Assembly: GCA_048013815.1 (NCBI GenBank)
Contig: CM106586.1
Location: 7,254,001 to 7,318,000, forward strand
Reading direction: 5' to 3'
DNA from: Setoptus koraiensis
Taxonomy: Eukaryota; Arthropoda
Length of the DNA stretch: 64,000 bases
Each line of letters opens with the position of its first letter. Within the stretch, counting starts at the first letter, position 1. The notes below the pieces were generated by a model. The model saw only the letters and a program-made list of their open reading frames with translations. It searched no databases and had not been told where the DNA came from. The position numbers and the translations under genes were made by a program. Shown piece after piece: positions 1 to 13,400 of this stretch.

Positions 1-1080
1 GCGGACAACAGGCTCGCCGCTGGCAACACATGCCGCGACGCTGCCAAGATGACCGGGCAACGGCGAGCGGTCATTGTGCGATTGGCGCCAACAAGCAACG
101 ACAGCGCGCCGGCCGCCGTACGACGGGTGCGCCGCTAATGGCACCGTATGGACACCTTTTATCGGCGGATGCCAATTACGGCTTATCTGGTCGTGTCGGC
201 CGGGCCGGCAAACTGGCTCAGCGGCGCAGTCGGATGTGATTGCCGCTCTGCGGGCCGGCCGAACTGGCGCCGGCCAGCAGTCGGTGGCCGGGCCGGGCGG
301 ACGGAAGCGCCCGAGCCGTCGCAGCAACAGCCGGCCCCAAATGACGGGCCGATACACAGGCGATACCCGGTGCAGCGCCGGTCGCATCTGGATATTGGTA
401 GTGGCACGGATATGAGCGTGTGCCACGTGTAATTGTAATGGTTGCATAATGGTGTTAGGTGGTGCGCATCATTATTATCGCGGCACTATGATGATGATAG
501 TTTCAATTTGCATAATAACACGCGCTCGCTGTCAGTCAGTGATTTTGTTGTTTTTATTGGTTTCGCTTAAACAACTCACTGACAGCCACGGCTGGCAGCT
601 CGGGTTGCGCGGGGGCGCTCAGTGCGGGCAAAAGTTGATTAAAACACACGGCGGATACATGAGCTGTCTACCTGTGCGAAACGCGCGTTACGTCATGCAC
701 ATATGCTCTCTCTCTCCCTCTCCCCTCTGACGCTCCACGCTCCATCTGAGCCGCACTACGTGGCTACGCGGCTGGAGTGTATGGCCGCGCAGCTAGAGTG
801 TGTGGGAGAGCGGGGCGCGGGGGAGATGCTCGTGGCAGATAGCGCATGATTGATGGTAGTCGTAAACGTTTCAACTTGGACCGACAACAACAATTGATTG
901 TTGCCGTTGCGCGCAGCCAGATACGTGCGTCGCAAGATATCACCGCGTTGTAGCGACCGCCGCCGCCGCAACAAATCCGCCTCAACAACAAATCCGCCGC
1001 CGCTTCAACGCGCGGACCCGCCGCCCCACCGTGCGGACCCGGCGCCGCAACGTGCTGCCGCCGCAAACCGCCGCTGCGCA

Positions 1081-1134
1081 ACAACAACAATAACAGTAAT
1101 AATAGCAATAATAATAATAATAATAATAATAATG
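1081..1134. repeat. (AAT)n microsatellite
   Basis: An imperfect then pure ATA/AAT run of about 54 bp. Confidence 0.9.
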
Positions 1135-3232
1135 AGGCGCCCGGCGAGCGATTCATCAATCAACTCTCCGGGCCGACATTGTTCATTATATTAAGTGGAC
1201 AGGCGGCCAGATCGCCGGCGAGACGGCGCCAAGTGCCACTTGCCGCGCCCCACAAACAACAATGTCTCACTCTCGTCTCGGGCGTCTGGCTTCTTGCAGG
1301 GCCCCCGTCGGCCACAACGAGCCATCGCTCGCTAATTATCCGCCGCTAATTGCCTATTGTGCGCCCATTGTTGCGCGTGTGTGTGTGTCGCGGCAATTGA
1401 TTGTAGCGATCGTGCCACTGGCCCCAGTTTGCAGTCAGTGCCGCCAGTTGCTTCGTGGGGCAACTTACGTAAGATTGCTGGCGCAAGCTGCGCCAACAAA
1501 CGCTCGCCGGGCTAAGCGCGCTGGATAACGGCGGCCACTATCCGGTGCGCGGGGCTCGTTTCGCCGTTTGTTGCGCCCCCGCGCCACGCGTCGCCCGACC
1601 AAAACCATCGAGCGACCATCGGGCGACCGTCGAGCGACCGTCGAGCGACTGTCGAGTTTGCTCACCTACTAACCGCCAGACAAGCGGCTCGCTGTCACTT
1701 TGGCGCGATATTGGTGCGGCGAGCCAGATTGCCGGCAACAGCCAGCAAGAACAAAACAATATCCGTTCTCGGGCTTGTGATTGATGATTGTTTTGCACAA
1801 TTCAAATACGGCCAGGCCCCACATTAACACATCAGTGGGCGCGCACACTGTTGCCAAATACCCGCTCGATGGCTCTATCAGAGGCGGGGGCGCCATCACA
1901 CGAGCGCTCTATCAATCGTGCGTCGAGTGCGTCGGGCCCCAAATCGCCATTTCTCGTCTCGGCGCCGCTGTCCGTCGTCATTTGTTGTGAGCTAAACGCT
2001 GCTTCGTAGCGACCGAGTTCCGAGTTGCAACTCATGACAACGCTCTCTGGCTGCTCGTTTCGGCGGCCCGACGCAAAAAGATTGATATTGCCACCGCGCC
2101 GCAGCGTCTATGCCGCAGCGTCTGCGCCCCAGTGTCTATGGTGACTCATGGGGCGCCGCCGCTCGAACACAAGATACAATATTGTTTATTTTGCCGGCTT
2201 CCGACCGGCCGCTGCAGCCGGGCCGGGCCGGCCCGACCGCGCTGGCAGTATGGCCGCCACCATGAGCCGCTTGCAGCCACTAGCGCAAGTGAGCCAGCCA
2301 GCCGGAAGTGAAGACGAGCCCGTATTCGCTGCCGGCTGCTTGGCGGGCGCTGCCGGCATTCGCCGGCGCACGCAATAGCACAAATAGTACAAATAGGGCG
2401 CCATTGTGCGCTCCATTATTGCAGTGTGGGCCGGCCCGGCCCGGCCGATGTGACGGGTGCTTCAAATTGACTGTCAATTGGCAGTTGAATAGTAGCCAAA
2501 ACACACAGCGCAAATAAGCCAACAAATAAGCATTAGCTCAAGTGGCCCCATAAGAGGGCCCCACTATGTTTGGCTGGCCGCGCGGTTAAGTTGACGGGCG
2601 AACACACCGGAAATAGCGTCGCCAAATGGCGCTGCAACGGCAATCGTTGGCTGCTTGTCGATTTATATTGAACGGTGGCGCACACACACACGCGATGGTA
2701 TCAAGATGGTGTAAAATTCAATAATAATAATAACAATAGTCGTAACAAGAGTGATAATGATGTCACTGTCGGCCCGCGGCAACGCTCAGGGCCCGGCCCA
2801 CACTGACCGGTCGGCCGAGCGGCCGGGGTGGGGTCGCATTTTGACATTGGGTCACAACGGTTGGCTCACGACGGTTGGGTAGCGACGATTGGGTCGCGAT
2901 GGCGGGCCCGCAAATGGGCAGCGCGCCGCGTATGCAAATGGTCGTCAATAATGGGGCCGGGCCGGCCGTCGATTTGCTGGCCCGACGGGCCCTCGAATGT
3001 GTCGCTGCGCTCATTTATAAGTCGCCGGCGCTATAAGTTGCTGCCGCTACGAGTTGCCGGCGCTGTTGCCAGCCAACGATATTGGCGCGTTGCGGGCCCC
3101 GTTCGGGGCGCCCTCTCGAGCGTTCGCCATCAAGAGGTCGGCTGGAGCGGCGCTTGCCGTGCACAAACGAGTGGCCAGACTACTCGAGTGGCGCGCCTGA
3201 TTAAAGTGAACCTCTTTTATTTCTATATTTAT

Positions 3233-3338
3233 CCGCTGACCGTGTTTGTCCGCTGCCCGTGTTTGTCCGCTGTCCGTGCTATCCGCTGCCTGTGTTTGTC
3301 CGCTGCCCGTGTTGTCCGCTGTCCGTGTTTGTCCGCCA
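3233..3338. repeat. Minisatellite, 17-bp unit
   Basis: Six imperfect copies of CCGCTGCCCGTGTTTGT. Confidence 0.85.
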
Positions 3339-4351
3339 GTGCAACACCGGGCCGACCTGTGCAATGCGGACAGTGTGTATCGTGTACGGCGGATTTCGCT
3401 ATTTTAACTAAACAAACAACCGGTCGGTCAGGTAGATAATGAAGAGAGCTCGTTTGTTTGGCGCTTGCAAATGTTGCAGTTGTCGCCGGCGCGTCGAACG
3501 CCCATCGAGGGTGTCCGTTCGGGCCGGCGGGCCAGCGCCCGAATCAGCAAAAAGGCTTGATTAACTGGAGCGTATCGGGCCGGACAGGCCTAACTATCTA
3601 TTAAATTGTCGGGCCGGCACAAGTGGCCGCTCGCCGGCGGCCCGATCGCGGCGCCGCCGTCTTGCATACCGGCCCGATGAGTCGAGCCGGCAACAACTGC
3701 AAGGCCGGCGACAACTGCAAGGCCGGCGACAATCCTAAAATGGGCCCTCGAGCCACGCATGTATGGCAGCGTACAGTCACTACATACGTACAGTGGCTGC
3801 GTGCGACCCGAGCGACCGGTGCGGATAATTTGCAAACGGGCACGCCGCGAAACATATATGAATTTACACTTATTTGTTCGTTTGTAGCAAGAGCCACACA
3901 CGCACCATATGCTGCCGGCAAACGCGCCCGAACCTCGGGCCCAAGGTTCGGCGCCCCGCTTAGGCCGCAAGCGGGGCCCCGAAGGGGCGAGTACCTAGAA
4001 TTTGGAATCAGAGCAGAGCCACTTCTCCGGTGCACTGCCACTAAACCACTAAATGGGCCCTTTTTCCGTCTGGCTGCGCCGTGATATGCGGCCAACTTTG
4101 GCGCCCGACTGTGCCCGCTGTGGCGCAATTGTGACACGGCGACACGACAAAAATCCATGTTAATGTTCTCGTTAATGACAATACTCATTAGAGGCCCCGT
4201 ATTTATACCCGCCGCAATGTAGCCGTTGCAAGCTGAGCCAAGTCCAACAGACCGGCGAGATACTAATTTCGGCCGACTGGCATGCAGCTGCTACTACGGG
4301 GGCCGCACGGGCTAGGTGCAATCGAGGGCGATCCCGCAGTCTGCTGTGGCT

Positions 4352-4409
4352 GTGCTGGCAGCCAGAAATATCCGCATTCCGGATATTTCTGGTGTCTGAT
4401 TGGCAGCAC
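4352..4409. repeat. Two-step hairpin
   Basis: A perfect 13-bp stem (CCAGAAATATCCG at 4362-4374 with its complement at 4380-4392, 5-base loop) is enclosed by a second stem of 8/9 pairs (4352-4360 with 4401-4409). The overall fold of 58 bases resembles a small RNA precursor in shape only. Confidence 0.75.
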
Positions 4410-6353
4410 CGTCGCTAGAGTCTACTAGATGGGCTCCCTAGATCGTGCCGCGCCAGCCAACAAGTTAGCGAGCCGTGCCCAAGTGAGGCACAAATCGATC
4501 CGATCGGGTCCGCATTCTTGTCCGTTGATCGGGCCGAGAATGGTCGTGGGGCGCGCGTTCGTTTGTTTGTTGAAAATAAAAAACACAGCTCATTAATAAT
4601 GCGCAACGCCGCCAATGCAAAGCAGCAAGCAAACAAGTGAACAACGACACAATATCATTATCGTCGCATTGTGGCCCGAACGCTTCGATTCAATCTCTGC
4701 CCGCGATCCACCTACGCGCCGCCCGGCGATGATCATTTCTTGCGACAGTCGCCGCCGCCGACCGTTATCTGGGGAGCGGGCTATTGCGCAATGTTTGCCA
4801 AATCGTCGTCCCGATGCGGCCTCCAAATGGGGCCCGTCGCCGACCCAAATGGTTCGTGTTCAAATGGTGATCGTGCTCTGTTTGCCCGATCCGCGAACTC
4901 GTCCTCCTCGCGCGAACTCGCGCGAATTCGCCCCGTCTCGCGCGAATCGCCAATGGAGAGATCACCGGCGACCGAGGAGCGGGCCAAATAGATAAATGAG
5001 TCGCTGGTTGGCATCGTCAATCTTGCACCCATGATCGCATCCGGATTCGGCGTGCGCCGCCTTGGAAATTTTCATAGTTTTGCACCGTTTATCGGCTGTT
5101 AGCGCGGCCAAGTTGGCGGCGGTCGGACGCCGCTTGCACTCGGCGCTCGGGAATCGTTGCAGCTCGCAATTGTTGCAGACGTCAACCCGTAATGGGCGCC
5201 CGACGGGCTTATCAGCGGCGCCGTTGTCACACTCGCACGACAACGGATATGTCACAATTGGCGAGATATGTTTAGTGGCTGGAAACGATAAGATCATCAG
5301 CGTTTGCGGTCATCGCGACGAGAGTGGCCGCCGAGGTGCCGCTGTCGGCGCTGTCGACACTTTTGGCGGGCGTCACGGCTGCCGGCCCGACTGTTGAATT
5401 GTAACACCGACAGCCTGTGCGGCTGCCAAAAGTGGCGCCGCCTGCCAAAACTTTTGTTCATTGTCAACTCAAAAGTATAATCTTGATATATGGCGAGATC
5501 ATTCCTTGGGATCATTGCTTGAGTGTGTTGGTGTCGTTGCTGTTGGTGCGGTTGCTGTTGGTGTCGTTGGCCGGGCCGGGCCGGGCCGGACCGCACTTTG
5601 CGCATTGTTGTTGGCCGCTCGCCGCCGGCCAACAACGATCGGGGTCAAGCATAAAACAAAGGCGCGCACTTGTGACGCGCGACTCGACATATTTAATGAT
5701 GCCCACGGCTTGTTTGGCCGCTGGCGGGCCCCATTTTTCATGCCCACTGAGATATGCCGCTGCGGCGAGACGGAGCGGAATTGTGAGCGCGGCTCAAAAT
5801 GGATTTTTGCACTTTTAACAATATAACTTTTGTTGTCGTGCGCGGACAAACAAACAGCTCCGGCCAACCAGCCGGCTCAGAACTCAATCATCCGGCGCTG
5901 AGTGTTGCTGTTTTTGTCATTTGTTCAGCTGTCCAGTTTACCTCAGCGTTCTTTCTTGCTGCTGTCATCATTTTGGGGCCCACTTGGGCCCGTCTCCGTC
6001 TGGGCAGCCTGGCAGCCGTATGGGCACCCCGGCAGCCGTCTGGGCACACGGCGCGACAGCGGACCGGCGGGTTGCATTGTAAATGGGCCGCGGCGGCGGC
6101 AAATACTGTCGCCGGGCCGGCCGCAATGAGCGTCTTGTCGAGCCGGGCCGGCCGCATTGAGCGTCTTGTCGAAGCGGGCCGTCGGGCGCCGCCGCCGCAT
6201 CGCATTAATCAATCATCCATTGCCCGCGCGGCAAGTGTGTGCGTGCTGGCCCGATGTCTGGTGCAGCATCGCCACACTTATCCGCCGATGTTTTGACCGA
6301 TCCGGCGACGCAACCAGTTAGCGGTTTACTATTTATAAGCAGTCGCTTAGTGG

Positions 6354-6407
6354 CGCCGATACCGTACCGACGATACCGTGCCGCCGATACCGTACCGCCG
6401 ATACCGC
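6354..6407. repeat. Minisatellite, about 15-bp unit
   Basis: Four imperfect copies of GCCGATACCGTACCG. Confidence 0.8.
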
Positions 6408-7715
6408 ATCGACGACACGGGCCCGACGGATTGGCGTTGTCGGGCGCAGCAAGTGACTCGCAAATAATCATATCGGGCCGATTGTATCACGCTGCGCGCC
6501 CGTCATCCATTAAGTTGTATCCCGTTGGTAGTCTGACGTGGTTGCGTTTAGCCAGCGCGAATTTAGTGCGAATTTAGCCCGATTTGAGCCGTTCGACGGG
6601 CCACCGCGCCGCCGATCGGGCTCTAACGAAGACCAGCGGGCCGGTCAGCGGCGCTATTTTTGGCATTATATATAAGGCCTATATATAATATAAAAAATTC
6701 TCGACGAGCGATCCCAAACAACGAACGCGAGCAACAACGAACGCGAGCAACAATCTCGGCCAGCCTCGTCGCCACGCTCACCTGGTGCCCGGCTCGACGA
6801 AAACGGGTGCTCGTGTGGCGGCCATAAATCGGGCCGGGCCCCGATCTTGGCCGGAACACTTTGGCAGCGCTGGCAGGGACAAAGCCCGCCGCGGTGGACA
6901 TGACTAATGTCGGGCCCCGCAAACAATCTATATCTTGATCGAGCCGACTCGCCAGTTGGCGGTCTGGCCGAATGCGGCCCCCGGTGTCTAGTTGGCGCCG
7001 GCGGTTGGCGTGTTGAAAAGACTGTGATCTGACTGCCAAGAGAGGCAAACAACTGTGATGTCTTGATCTGTTTGTGTCGGTGCGAGGCCCCCGCGTGGGG
7101 CCAAGATTTTATTTCTAGTATTTGTGGAATTTTTTAGCGCTCTCTCGTACTGCTGCTGCTGCTGCTGCGGGGGACCCGACCGAGCGGCGGAACGTTGGCG
7201 AGCTTTGTTTGTTGCCACTGGTGGCAACAAACAAAAAGAAGAAACAACTGGCAACAACAATGGGGCCCAATAAATGAAAACAAACTTGCTGCGCCCCCCC
7301 CCAGCTCCCTCTGTATATATAGCTGCAGACCGCCGACGAGTCTAATGCCCGGCCATTAAAAAAGAATCGCTCGCTCTGTCACAACAACTCGGCCGAGTGC
7401 AGTTTCTTCGTTGCCGGGGCCCATCTATCTCTTATCTCCGCGATCGCTGGCTGGCTGGCTGGCTTCCTTTGTGAGTCGGCCAGCGGTTGGGGGCGCCGTT
7501 TCGCCCAGGTGGACACCAGCAACGGAACCGAGCACATAATGCAATCCGGAAACTGCAGCCAAACATTGTTTTTCTCGCTGTTTTCGGCGCCAGTCTTGAC
7601 CCGCCGGACCCGACTGGAGGAGCGCCCAGCAGGCTGGGCGCTCACTGGCAGTGACTGGGGCCCAGTGACTCACCGACAGTGACTGGAGCGCAGTAACGCA
7701 CCGGCAGTGAGCACC

Positions 7716-7750
7716 CTATAGCCGCTATACTATAGCGGCTATAGTATAGC
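7716..7750. repeat. Overlapping alternative hairpins
   Basis: CTATAGCCGCTAT pairs perfectly with 7732-7744 over a 3-base loop, and GCTATACTATAG (7724-7735) pairs perfectly with 7739-7750 over a 3-base loop. The two folds are mutually exclusive. Confidence 0.85.
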
Positions 7751-9345
7751 GAGACCGAGGCACAGATTACCGCTGGCGGAGCGGGCCTCGGGTGGGCGCA
7801 ACGGATTTGTCTGCCGCGCCGCAGTTTCATTGTTTCCCCCGGCAACAGTCGGGCTCGATTGTTGCCGGGCCCCACTGACAACCGATCGCTAATTACCGAC
7901 TTGGCGCTCCCATTGTTTACATTGATTGGCTTTGTGCTGCTGGGCGTCGGCCGATTTTGAGGATATGGCGATTGCGAGGGGCGCACATAAATACCTACCA
8001 AAAAGATACCTGATCGCGGTTCTGCTGCGGACGGGTTGGCGCGGGCCAGTGTGCGCAGCTTGCGCGTATCGCGCCAAGACAATCACTGGTGATTTTTGTC
8101 CGGATAAAATACGCCGGCGCAACCACACGCGAACCACAAACCCGCCGAGCCGCGCATCTAATTGCCCCATTGCGACTATTCATCAGCGAATAATTAGTTG
8201 CCGGCGGTCGGCTGGCTGGCAGGCGGACGGGCGGACGGGCGGGCGGGCGCTCTCTAAATTAGAGACTCTAATTGCACTTGTCCTCTAAATCCCGATTATT
8301 CATTCCAATAACTGGCTGGCAACTGTTTGCGGGCCCCACTTTCCGCCGGCCATAAAAACAATTTGCTCTGGTCGGTAACCAGATTAAGATTCGCGTTTGC
8401 AAACTTGCAATTGATTGCGCCCCCATCGTGCCACCGCTCTCTCGGCAAGGCTCACTCACTTGTCAGTGGCTAATCTGCCAGGGGCAATTTAATCATTGTT
8501 GTGTAATGACGAAAAAAGTCCTGCCTGGCTCCGGCGGCGCCAGCCACCAGAACCGCAGAGCGCGGGGCCCCAGCGGCGGCGCAGGCCGCGTCTTTGGTTG
8601 GCTGGTTGTGTCTTTATTTACCTGTGCAGCAGCAGTCTGTTGCCCCTTAGAGCAATCTTTGCATTTCTGGTTTGCCATTGTTTGCGGTGATCCCACTCAG
8701 CCGACAGCCTCGATCTCTGGTGCGCTCTGGTTGGGGGGCCCGCAAGTAAATGATGCAAATGCAAGATATTTAATGTTGATGTTATTGTTGGCTGTGCCTT
8801 TCCAGTGTTCATTAGGGCGCCTCGCTTGCGCGGAAACAATTCCATTATCTGGCTCACGATATCGAGCGCGGGTATGCGCGCCGATATGCATGATATCGAG
8901 CCTGGGTACCCGACTCTGGACGGGGCATGGATATGCGCAAGCATGCGAGAGGCACCGCCGCAATCGGCCGATCGGGTCGGCAGGCCGGGCCCGGCTAATG
9001 CAGCCCGTTCTCTTGAGGCAGTTGCGGCTATATTGCCGGCAAGCAGCAGAGGAGAATCAGAGCCTCGGGCTGGACAATTTGCCTGGCGCCCGGCAGCGCA
9101 GCGAGGCCCGGTCGCAATATAGGGGCCCCGCTGTCGAGCAAGGTCGGTGGCTAGTGGAGGGGCTCGCTGTTGTGCATTGTGGCGGGCGCTCAGGGTGTGC
9201 TGTTACATTAACAGATATTATGATGATATCATGATATTGTGTGCTCGTTGGGCCAAATGATGAAATTTGGCCACCGTTCGCCGTGGCGCGCCAGACATTC
9301 TGTCGGCAAGACGGGGCCAAGTTCGACAGGGCCCCGCTGGCCCAG

Positions 9346-9438
9346 CGAATTCGAGGCTGGCGAATTCGAAGCTCGCGATTCCGCAGCTCTCGATTCCGCA
9401 GCTCGCGATTCCGAAGCTCGCGATTCCGAAGCTCGCGA
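9346..9438. repeat. Minisatellite, 15-bp unit
   Basis: Five to six copies of GCGATTCCGAAGCTC, degenerate at the left end. Confidence 0.85.
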
Positions 9439-9744
9439 GTCAATTCGGCCGCGGTGGCACTAAAGTCGCGAACAAGGCGCCAAGTGACTGCGCCCGCTTC
9501 CGACAGAAGGCGCAATGAATATGGCCGCCGATGGCGCCCCTTTGTCTCTATATTACATCTCTATATTATATCTCTATTGGTTGCGCAATAGTTGCCGAAC
9601 CAATGCCGCCGGCCTGACGATCTCGCCACTGGTAATAAAAATGATTCAAGCATATATGAATGTATGCGATGAACTCGATATGTACGCTCGCTTAATATCT
9701 GGCTGGCTGGCTGTTGCTCGCTTTATATCTGGCTGGATGGCTGT

Positions 9745-9798
9745 GCGATATCGGGCTGGCGGTGCGATATCGGGCTGGCGGTGCGATATCGGGCTGCG
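9745..9798. repeat. Minisatellite, 19-bp unit
   Basis: Three copies of GCGATATCGGGCTGGCGGT, the last one partial. Confidence 0.85.
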
Positions 9799-10440
9799 GC
9801 TATGCGAAACAGACAGCGACGCGGCCACTGGCCTCATTATCTTTTTCGCTTCAATGACAAACTTATTCAAGAGAGCGAAACCATCATAACGATTCTCATG
9901 ATGGGCCCCATATATCGGCAGCAGACAGATATATTTAGATGCACATTGTGTACACAGTCGGCCGTGTGCGTCGCACTGGCCAAGTTGTAAAATCAATCCC
10001 TTCGCTTGGCGTGCAGCTCGCGGGCCCCAATGGGGCCCGCAACAAGACACATGCGGTTGGTCGTGTGTGCTGCTGCAAGCATCGGATAGTGTTATGATCA
10101 CTTTTGGGCGCTGCAAACTCGCCTCGGGCGCAACACCCAGTTCCAGTTTGCGCGGCTCACCAGACTCGGGGGCCCCTCGCTGGCAGCTCGCCGGCTTTGT
10201 GCGCGCCGTTGCCATCCAAAAGCGCTCGCAATTTATCCGGGTGCGCATAGGACAGAGGCAAAGCAAGGGAATTGCCAGAATTGCGGCAACTGAAAATACA
10301 ACGACAAGATGCAAATCATCTGGCGAGCCGGGCACACCGAGCGCGGCTGCTCCAATCCGCGGGCTAATTACCCCGACTGACTCTTGCCCTGCCCAACTGG
10401 CTGGCGGTCGTTGTGGCGCGTCGCGATCAAACAGTTCGCT

Positions 10441-10470
10441 CGGCGAAATCCGGCGAAATCCGGCGAAATC
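10441..10470. repeat. Triplicated 10-mer CGGCGAAATC
   Basis: Three perfect copies, followed by looser GTTCGGC(A/G)AAAT copies up to about 10515. Confidence 0.85.
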
Positions 10471-13400
10471 GTTCGGCGGGGTTCGGCAAAATCGCTCGGC
10501 GGAGTTCGGCAAAATTCGCGCCCCCAAATTCGGGCCGAAATTTCCACCAACAATTGTAAACAAAGCCGCTGTAAAAAATCTTGTTCCCGTTGGCGAGCGA
10601 CACTGTCGCAAGATCGGCGCCCCCGCTGACGGGCCAGATCGGCCATCTTGACCCTCTGACAGGGGCCATTCGTAAACAGACGCAACCGGCAGACAAACAA
10701 ACTTTTCTCATTTATGTGAAATATTATTATTTGTGATTGGGGCCATCGATAGCCGGCGCACTAACCAGACGCCTCGCTCCGTCTGGCCGACGCCTCGCTC
10801 GTTCCGGGCGACTCGCCAAAATTGACGCCGACGGCAAAATGGGGCGCCATTTTATATATTATTTGCGGCATATTGGCAGCCGGCGGGAGCGTGTTGTTTA
10901 CTTATGGGGCGCCTCGGAGGCCCCAAAGCCAGTTGAGAGTTTAAACGAAATAAATACAGTTGCAGCCTCGCCATGTTCCGCGGCATGTTTATTTCGAGTT
11001 GCAGCGAGCGGGCGAGTTTTAATTTCAAATTGCGAGAGCCAATCTGTGCCAGAGTCACAACTCGCAAAAGCTCGTCAGCTAAAATTGAAATACAAACACG
11101 GCGCGCGATCTCGCGAGCGATCTTGAAACGGGGGCCCCTTCCGCCGTTCCGTTCTGGCGACGTTCTGTTGGCGACTTGCACGCAGTCCGCGCGCAGCCTC
11201 TAATGAGAACTTGTTGTCAAACGGATCGTTTGGCGCGCGCTGGCCGGGCCTCAAAAGTCGCACCAGTCGACCGTGGCTCGTGCCGGGCCGGTCGGCGTGC
11301 CAATTTATGTCGCAGACACACGTGAGCTCGCGACCAGAAATGGCTCGTCCGAGGCGCGCTCTCAAAAGTGCCATCTGACTCACATGATCTGAGAAAAGTT
11401 GCCAACGGTGGCCTAACTTAGGCCGCCTAAGTGGTTTTTTCGATGGATCCCGCTCATTTGGCCAACGAAACATTTTTCATCATTACGACCGTGTGAGCGC
11501 CGGTGGGCAAAGAGTTAGCCGGCCCCCGATCTCGGGACCGCGCCGGCCCGTCGGGCTCGGCACAAAGATATGACAAACGCATGAGTGGGGCACACATTTA
11601 TTTGGGCCGAGATGGGAAACTTTCAGGGGCGCCGCACGCGAACATGAGGCGCGATTGGCACCGCAAACTTGTGCCGCATGATTCGAATTTCGAAATCGCA
11701 AGCGCCGTCGCGCGGACACCGGTTAAGTTTTCTTGCTGCGAGAGTGTTTCAGTTTCCCCGGGAGCCCCTTGGAAAAATGCCAAGCTTCAAGTTGGCAAAT
11801 TGAACTTGCACCGCCGGCGGTTGGTCGGTCGGTCGGCTGGTGTCACGGTGTCGCAATAACCATTTGAGCGACGCTTAATGCGCTCCTCTACCAGGTCAAG
11901 TCTACCTGGCCCGCTTATTTGCCGGCGGCTCGGCAAGTATTAGCTTGCCAACTTGATGCGGGGGCGCGCGTGTGTGCATTCACTCAGCATGAAGTGTCAC
12001 CCGTTTATTTGCTTGACCAGTCAGATTTACCTTGTACATTCGGTCCGATCGGCCGATCTATTGATTTAACGGGGCACACAATTGCGGCCCGCAGCAATGC
12101 CGGCCGCGCCGAAAAACAGCGCAATGTAATTCGGGCCAGCGAAGTGTCGCCCGTAGCCCTGCCGGCCCCCCCCCGTCCGTCCGGCCAATCCGAACGCGGC
12201 ACAATCGGTTTGGGGGCCCCGCTCGCCAGTTTGACATGTTTCGTGTTTGCGCGGCGCGCATTGTATTTGAGTATTTGTATGTATTTGAGTGGCGGCACAC
12301 CGGCCAGTGGATGTGTGGATAATATAGCGGTATTTCGGTGGCCCAATTATACGGGGCAATAATACCCAAATGACAAAGGCGACCGCTCGCTCGGACGACA
12401 ACAACAAATCACCCACTGCTGGCCCTAATGAGCTGACCGGATCAGTGGCGCCGCCGCTGGATCAGTTCAATATCCGCTTTGTGGGGCGAGCGGCCGGGGC
12501 GAGCCTTTTGTGTGGCGGCCGACGATTATCATTATTGTAATAGATGTATGTGCGGATATTAATAGTTTACCTAGGCAAATCGATGGCGCTGGGCCGGCCC
12601 ATTGTGTTTTAGCTCGCGTTTCGCCGAATACGTGTTTTGCCCAATAGTTTGTGGCGCGGACACGGGCAAATCTTGCTTTGTATGCATGGTGTAAAGTTTG
12701 GCGTCGGTCCGCTGCCACGGGAAAAGCCGCGCAAATGTCGCAGGGGCGCCGCGTTGTCAACTAGGCGATCAGTGGCGAAACGCAAGATGCGAGCCGGAGC
12801 CCGAGACCAAGTGCCAGCCCCGTGCCCCAGTTGGCATTTAATTGTTGTAAAATGCAAGCTGACCCAGAAGTTGGCTGAGCTGTGAATCGCGCCACCATTC
12901 ATTCATTCAAAACCTGGGCGGGCCGGGGTGAGGGCCGAAACAGATCGAAATGCGGCCAACCCGGTGGGTCCACATTAGAGTGAACCCAGAATCGGGCAAC
13001 GCCGGTTAAATCCCGAATTGGGCACCGCCGGTGAATCGCCGGCCTCGAGCGAAACTCGGTAAATCTGGTTATGCCAGCGTGCAAGTGGGTGACAGGCGAG
13101 GGCGCCAGGTGAGCGGCCTCGGGACGGGGCCCCACGACTTGCTGGCAAGAAGTTGTTGCGGCAACCGCTCGGGACGGAGCCCCAACTTGTAAAATCAGGA
13201 TGACCAACAGCAAATTTGGCGAGCCAGAGGCGCACTCAATCAAGATTAGGCAGCCCGTGAGTAATGGCATGGGTATGTGGCCGTGCATTGGGGCCGGCGC
13301 AAACAATGAGATGCCCGCGCATCTATTCTGTTTGGCGGCTGAGCATTGTTGGTGTGCCCGACAAAGGTGCATAGCGGCGGGCCCCTGCAAAGGCGAGTCT

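Noticed and set aside
8428-9234. A 268-codon plus-strand frame
   Set aside because: Low stop-codon density in GC-rich sequence explains it; there is no recognisable motif and equally open frames lie opposite.
9646-10611. A 321-codon minus-strand frame
   Set aside because: GC-rich DNA with overlapping open frames on both strands; part is a translated 10-mer repeat; no domain or splice support.
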